From: Apostichopus japonicus | Taxonomy: Eukaryota; Echinodermata; Holothuroidea; Aspidochirotida; Stichopodidae | Reading direction: 5' to 3' | NCBI RefSeq assembly: GCF_037975245.1 | Contig: NC_092577.1 | Location: 14,656,013-14,720,012 of the forward strand | Length of the DNA stretch: 64,000 nt | Shown: positions 57,601 through 64,000 of the stretch, piece after piece | How positions within the stretch are numbered: position 1 is the stretch's first letter | Layout: every line of letters starts with the position of its first letter | Notes under the pieces: generated by a model | The model's input: only the letters and a program-made list of their open reading frames with translations | The model's database searches: none | What the model was told of the DNA's origin: nothing | Made by a program: the position numbers and the translations under genes

Positions 57601-57749
57601 TTGACACTGCAAATATTATTTCCGCTGCAAGCTCTTTGTTTGGGCTCAATTAATCCTACAACATTGAATATACCAAGAATACGTTTGAAACATACATATT
57701 AAGTTAGAAATTATTCTGCATGTACATCGTAGTTGTTACATGGTCTTAT

Positions 57750-59560
57750 CCAACTGTTTATGAGGGGAGAGGGTGGGGAAGGGTAGTTGTGTCAGAATTA
57801 TATACTTTATGTGTATTGCTGGTAATTGCATGGTTTAATCCGAGTGTTATTGTAGAGGGGGGGGGGTAGTGGTGTCATATTTATATACTCTATTGTGTAT
57901 TGCCAGTTTATTGCATAGTTTAATCCAAGTGTCTAAAGGTGGGGGCAGTAGTGTCAGATTTATATATGTTATTTAATATTGCTAGTTATTGCATAGTTTA
58001 TTCCAAGTGTCTATGGGGGGCAATGGTGTCAGATTTATAAACTTGACTGTGTATTGCTGGTTATTGCAATGTTTAACAAAGTTTCTAATATGAGGGTGGG
58101 GGCAGTGGTGACAGCTTTATATACTTTGTTGTGTATTGCCAGATATTGCATAGCTTATTCCAGGTATCTAAGGGGTGGGTAGACAATGGTGTCAGATTTA
58201 TATACTTTATGGTGTATTTCTAGTTATTGCATAGTTTAATCCGAGTGTCTAAAGGTGGGGGGCAGTCGTGTCAGATTTATAAATGTTATTTAATATTGCT
58301 ATATATTGCATAGTTTAATCCAAGTGTCTATGGGGGCAGTGGTGTTAGATTTATATACTTGACTGTGTTTTGCTGGTTATTGCAATGTTTAATCCAAGTG
58401 TCTATGGGGGGGGGGCAGTGGTGTCAGATTTATATACTTTGTTGTGTATTGCCAGTTATTGCATAGTTTATTCCAGGTATCTAAGGGGGGTGGGTAGACA
58501 ATGGTGTCAGATGTATATACTTTATGGAGTATTGCTATTTATTGCATAGTTTAATACAAGTGTCTATTGAAGAGGGGGCAGTGGTGTCAGCTTTATATAC
58601 GTTGTGGGGAATTGTTGGTTATTGCATAGTTTAATCCCAGTGTCTACTGGGGGGGGGGCAGTGGTATCATATTTATATATGTTATTTAATATTGCTAGTT
58701 ATTGCATAGTTTAATCCAAGTGTCTAAAGGTGGGGGCAGTGGTGTCAGATTTATATAGTTTATTTTGTATTGCTACTTATTGCATAATTTATTCCAAGTG
58801 TCTAAAGGGGGGGGGCAGTGGTGTCAGTTTTATATACTTGATTGTGTATTACTAGTTATTGCATACTTTAATCACAGTTACTATGGTGTGGGGATGACTG
58901 TGAATTCAGCTTCATATACTTTGTTGTGTATTGCTTGTTTATTGCATAGTTTAATTTAAGTGTCTATGGGGGTGTCAGTGGTGTCAGATTCATAAACTTG
59001 ATTGTGTTTTGCTACTTATTGCATTGTTTATTCCAAGTGTCTAAAGGGGGGGGGGGCAGTTGTCAGATTTATATATTTTATTGTGTATTGCTAGTTATGC
59101 ATAGTATATTCCAGGTGTCTAAGGGGTGGAGTGGACAATGGTGTCAGATGTATATACTTTATGTTGTATTTCTAGTTATTGCATAGTTTAATCCAAGTGT
59201 CTATGGGAGGGGGGAGTGTTGTCTGATTTATATACGTTATTTAGTATTGCTAGTTATTACATAGTTTAATCCAAGTGTCTATGGGGGGGGGGGGGGGCAG
59301 TGATGTCAGCTTTATATACTTGATTGTGTATTGGTAGTTGTTGCATAGTTTAATCCAAGTTTCTAAAGGGGGAGGGCAGTGTTGTCAGATTTATATTCGT
59401 TATTTAGTATTGCTAGTTGATTGCATAGTTTAATTCAAGTGTCTATGGGGCCAGTGGTGTCAGATTTATATACTTGACTGTGTATTGCTAGGAATTGCAA
59501 AGTTTAATTAAAGTTTCTATGGCGATTGGGGGAGGGTGGGTATAGTGTGGCAAGTGTATA
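57750..59560. repeat. ~80-bp minisatellite with poly-G runs
   Basis: About 22 diverged units. Each contains 'ttgcatagtttaatccaagt', 'gtcta', a G run of 3-16 bases, 'cagtggtgtcagatttatata' and 'tgtgtattgctagtta'. G-run length varies from unit to unit. The + strand ORFs at 58765 and 58998 are repeat translations. Confidence 0.9.
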
Positions 59561-60170
59561 TTTCAAACATGTTGTATAATGACAGATGACAATTCAACTA
59601 TTAGATTGCCCTTCTGGAAATTTAATGATGTAATTTCACAAAATTTCTTCATCATCAATCTTTTATTTCATAAAAAATTGATTTAATCATCTATTGAAAG
59701 TAGTAAAATAAACAAAGTTATTTGAAAAGGTATCCTTTCTTACTTTTATCAAGAGCACTCTGTTCATTTACACCACTACTTGGTGTAACCTATAGGTGAA
59801 CCCACTTTCTCGGTAGCAACTCTGCTACCACCAGATGGTGAGGAAACGTGAAGTTACCTCAGGAACTGGTGTAGTATTTCCCAGCTAATAAATGAGTGTA
59901 GTTTATCCCATAATAGGAAAAACCTCGGTTTTCCCACAATGTTAGGGAGTGTTAAACCCCTAACTAACCAGCTAACCCTTGGAAGTAAGCAAAACTAAAG
60001 TTTCACCACTACCTAGGAAATAATAACCTTAAAAATGAGGAAACATGGTTTGACCCTAGACTAAAGGAAACAACAACGTTTCCCTAATGGTGAGGGAACA
60101 TAGCTACCCCAAATAACGGTGTAGTCTGATTGCACCCACTTTTTGAAGAAACCTGGCCCTATGTTTTTAC
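59561..60170. other. non-coding DNA, possible MITE-like element
   Basis: 59755-60175 is dense in short inverted words (ggaaac/gtttcc, gggtaa/ttaccc type) and ends ttttacagtgta. This recalls small fold-back transposons that begin CACTGTAAAAA. I could not match the left end, so no element is called firmly. Confidence 0.25.
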
Positions 60171-60229
60171 AGTGTATACTAAATTAAATATTAATGTTAT
60201 GTCTGAGGTCAACATTAACGATACTCACA

Positions 60230-61637
60230 CCGAAGTAACAATTAAAGACACATTAACTGTAAGGTTATAGATATATACAGACTAAATATAAATGATACGA
60301 TATGGGGTAAACTTTGATTACAAACAGACTAGGGTAAATATAAATGATGCAATATGGGGTAAACCTTAATTATATACAGACTAGGGTAAATATAAATGAT
60401 ACGATACGGGGTTAACCTTGGTAATATACTGACTAGGGTAAATATAAATGATACAATATGGGGTAAATCTGATTATATAGAGACTAGGGTAAAAATAAAT
60501 GATACAATATGGGGTAAACCTTGATTACATACAGACTAGGGTAGATATAAATGATACAATATGGGGTAAACCTTGATTATATACAGACTAGGGTAAATAT
60601 AAATGATACAATATGGGGTAAACCTTGATTATATACAGACTAGGGTAAATATAAATGATACAATATGGGGTAAACCTTGATTACATACAGACTAGGGTAA
60701 ATATAAATGATACAATATGGGGTAAACCTTGATTACATACAGACTAGGGTAAATATAAATGATACAATATGGGGTAAACCTTGATTACATACAGACTAGG
60801 GTAAATATAAATGATACAATATGGGGTAAATCTGATTATATAGAGACTAGGGTAAAAATAAATGATACAATATGGGGTAAACCTTGATTACATACAGACT
60901 AGGGTAAATATAAATGATACAATATGGGGTAAACCTTGATTACATACAGACTAGGGTAAATATAAATGATACAATATGGGGTAAACCTTGATTACATACA
61001 GACTAGGGTAAATATAAATGATACAATATGGGGTAAACCTTGATTATATACAGACTAGGGTAATATAAATGATACAATATGGGGTAAACCTTGATTATAT
61101 ACAGAATAGGGTAAATATAAATGATACAATATGGGGTAAATCTGATTATATACAGACTAGGGTAAATATAAATGATACAATATGGGGTAAACCTTGATTA
61201 CATACAGACTAGGGTAAATATAAATGATACAATATGGGGTAAACCTTGATTACATACAGACTAGGGTAAATATAAATGATACAATATGGGGTAAACCTTG
61301 ATTACATACAGACTAGGGTAAATATAAATGATACAATACGGGGTAAACCTTGATTATATACAGACTAGGGTAAATATAAATGATACAATATGGGGCAAAC
61401 CTTGATTACATACAGACTAGGGTAAATATAAATGATACAATATGGGGTAAACCTTGATTATATACAGACTAGGGTAAATATAAATGATACAATATGGGGT
61501 AAACCTTGATTATATACAGACTAGGGTAAATATAAATGATACAATATGGGGTAAACCTTGATTATATACAGACTAGGGTAAATATAAATGATACAATATT
61601 GAGTAAACCTGGATTACATACAAACAAGGGTAAATAT
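60230..61637. repeat. 54-bp minisatellite (left arm)
   Basis: About 25 near-identical units, each made of two related halves of about 27 bp: 'gactagggtaaatataaatg...' and '...ggggtaaaccttgattaca'. Units become less regular towards the left edge. Identity between central units is very high, which indicates recent expansion. Confidence 0.95.
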
Positions 61638-62654
61638 TGTGACGCCCAGGGGAGCGTCACGTAAACGCCTCCGTACATAGGTGGCATTACTGCTGGAGTA
61701 GTTGTCCGGTTAGTGTGTATTGTTTTATTGTTCTCTGGGGGTCTATTTTATCTAATATCTTTTTATATGTAAAGTGAATTGTTGTAGTTTCATATGCTAA
61801 TTTATACCTTTTGTTTCCGTCTCCCTTTCAGCTGTCCAGCTCTCGTGACAAAAGTCTGGTCCCTCCGTAGCTATGTGGAATGTTCGAGCCACGCGAAGTT
61901 CCAATGTTTCGACTAAGTTTTTGTGTTAAGTTAGGGCACTTGCTATTTTGGGTTCTAAGAGTGTGTTCCATTTTTGGTGTTTGCTGCTGCCTAGTGAGGT
62001 CCGTTGGTCAGTTCGTTAAGTAAGTTAAGTGTTCTTTTATAGTTTAGGCAAGTCCGAGTCCTATTTCTTATAATATTGTGGGCGTATTTCCCCGTTTGTC
62101 AGAATCCCTTTAAATTATAACATCTAAATTTACTAAAAGGTTGGGAACACGGTCGATATTATCGCCGCACCCTGCGGGGTTATTCTTATATTTGTGGCGT
62201 GGGGGTGACCTTAATTCGGGTTGAATTTTCCCCGATGCAACGCCTACGTATTGTAGATTTATGACTCGAAATTATACGTTTGGCCACGGACTTCGCAGGT
62301 ACGTATCGTTATCATTTATGTAAATTATAAGCTGGAATTTATGTGGATTTGTATGTTATTAACTGAATATTGGTCCTAATTTAACACCTTACAACCTAAT
62401 ATTTGGAGGTCACTGCGTTGACCTCCTGTATTATTTAATTTGGTTTTTATAGACACCTGCCCAAGTGGAGAAGGCAAAGGTTTTTGTATTAAATGTATTA
62501 GAAGCTTAAAAAGCAATTCATTTGTTCGTGTTTTATTGGTTCAGTGTGTCTTAACTTGTAGTTGCCCCACATTCATCCTGACATAGGGTGGCCGACAGCG
62601 GCCCTATCGAACCCACGGCCGCTCGGCAAGTTAAAACCCGTTGGGGGCGCTACA
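61638..62654. mobile_element. solo LTR of an LTR retrotransposon
   Basis: A ~1,017-bp insertion in the minisatellite starts TGTGACGCCC and ends GGGCGCTACA. These ends are imperfect inverted repeats (TGTgaCGCCC against TGTaGCGCCC) with the usual TG...CA. It is flanked by ATAT (or AATAT, if the boundary is shifted by one base), duplicated from the repeat's own 'aaatataaatg'. There is no internal coding region, so it is a solo LTR left by recombination. The TGTGACG start and the 4-5-bp duplication fit Ty3/gypsy-type elements; this assignment is inferred. Confidence 0.8.
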
Positions 62655-62850
62655 ATATAAATGATACAATATGTGGTAAACCTTGATTATAATTAATAAT
62701 TAATGACCCGCAGACTAGGGTAATATTTATGATATACTGACTGGTAATTATTAATGATCTGCAGACTAGGGTAAATATAAATGATACATAGAATATGGTA
62801 ATTATTAATTATATGCAGACTACGGTAAATATTAAAGATATAGTCCACGG
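62655..62850. repeat. 54-bp minisatellite (right arm)
   Basis: The repeat resumes after the LTR with diverged units ('gcagactagggtaaatat', 'aatgatac'), and it fades out by about 62850. Confidence 0.75.
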
Positions 62851-64000
62851 TAAACATTTCTAATATTTTAACCGAATAAATATTCGAGGCACTTTTCAAC
62901 CTCATACAAAAGACTTATACGCATTTATGAGAACATCCTTCCTTTTAGACCGTTATGATAGAAGTACTTAAATATAGTGAAAATATGATCCAGGGTGCCC
63001 ATATTGCTATTTAAATGTCACGTTTTTTTCTCTCTGGGTGGCACCCAATATGGGCATCGGCCTTACCGACCCAAGTTCATAAAACCCTCCTTAATGAAAT
63101 TATTCCCTTCTGATATTCCATAAATTTTCAAACCCCTTCTTTAATCACTCTGGGTAAATCTCTACCCACCCCAGCCCTCCTCCATTTGTAATCCTGTGTA
63201 CGCCAATGGAATAATCCTCCCTACTTTGTAGTTTTTGAGTATAGTAAACTACAAACAACCATCTAATCTTGATCTAGTCGTGTATTTCCATCACCCCTCT
63301 TTAAACCTTTAAGCATTTACGAGCACAACCTTTCGATTAGAGCTACCTATATAGACGTAATGTATAGTATATAGCCCCCATGCCCCCAAAATCACCGGGG
63401 ATTCTAAGACAAGAAAATCAGCATCAGAAAATAGATATTATTCAACAAATTCCAACAAGATAGGTAGAAAGGTGAGGGGAGGTGAGGGGAGTTGATAGGG
63501 AAGGGGTACAGAGCTATGATCAGCAGCAAAACTGCCACTGAGATTTGTTAAATAGAAAATGACTACTGAATGGGAGTAGTATTAAAGAGAGATATTCAGC
63601 AAATCACCAGGAGGAGAGCAGAGGAAGGGGGGGGGGGAGAGCGGTCCATGGGAGAGGGAAAGAAAGGAAAAGGTTATTTGCAAGAGAAAGATAGCTTTCA
63701 TCAACACTTCAACTGCCACCAGGATTCATCAAAACAAAATAGCAGTGCCAAACAATTATTCAACAATGCTCAAAAGAAGGTGCAAAAAAGAAAATGGAGA
63801 GGTGAAGAGAGAAGAAGAAAGGCAGGGAATTAGACGGTTTAATGTAAAATGGCTACTTAATTTGTTTGCAAATCTCTACGATGTAAGTTGCAAACCCAAA
63901 ATCTTTAAAATAGAACACTCCATTTTCACTTGATTTAAAGCATTTCGAATCCTACACTTTACAGGGTTTCTATTTTGCAGGATTAATATTTTGCAACTAA
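62851..64000. other. non-coding DNA with purine-rich tracts
   Basis: No supported gene. An 11-bp perfect inverted repeat (62996-63006 with 63046-63056) can form a hairpin with a ~39-nt loop. Purine-rich tracts occur at 63465-63510, 63605-63680 and 63770-63830. The ORFs at 63570 and 63745 are translations of these tracts. Confidence 0.4.

Overview
The window looks like AT-rich nuclear DNA of an animal, most likely a marine invertebrate. It has no bacterial-style genes, no rRNA and no long protein-coding ORF. It carries a tRNA-derived SINE, a solo LTR, a MITE-like element, many microsatellites, spliceosomal intron signals and the relic of an intron-bearing gene. I suspect an echinoderm from the style of the repeats, but nothing in the sequence proves it.

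Layout. 1-10.7 kb is intergenic or intronic DNA with a decayed ~145-bp tandem repeat carrying AGGTCA motifs (1.34-2.24 kb), a ~513-bp inverted-repeat element (3.13-3.64 kb), long (TA)n, (CGGT)n and (ATG)n tracts, and a SINE on the minus strand (10.72-10.97 kb). 11.0-52.7 kb is the main feature: about 42 kb of related cassettes, most about 0.8-1.2 kb long. Nearly every cassette holds a pyrimidine tract, an AG acceptor, exactly six nucleotides (sometimes 9 or 12), and a strong GTAAGA-type donor. I count 44 such sites, 38 of them with an intact AG-6 nt-GT arrangement, all on the + strand. The left part (11-34 kb) is diverged; the right part (34.3-52.7 kb) is a homogenised ~985-bp tandem array. 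In the right part the flanks are nearly identical between copies, yet the six exonic bases take 12 different sequences in 19 copies and fit NCNNTN every time. I read this as a gene, or a large gene segment, made of serial hexanucleotide microexons. It resembles in principle the micro-exon genes of schistosomes, but no homologous protein can be recognised. The anchoring exons are not identifiable in the window.

The cassette region is interrupted at 31.0-33.46 kb by a 2.46-kb insertion containing a possible decayed sulfotransferase fragment and a CpG-rich 12-bp minisatellite. Downstream, 55.37-57.6 kb holds a decayed, intron-containing relic resembling the multicopy SAMD3-like family of animals. 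57.75-59.56 kb is an ~80-bp minisatellite with a poly-G run in most units. 60.2-62.85 kb is a 54-bp minisatellite split by a solo LTR with a 4-5-bp target duplication. The last 1.1 kb is non-coding.

Nothing here was tested by alignment or transcript data. The microexon interpretation rests on the repeated conservation of splice signals around an in-frame-length insert.
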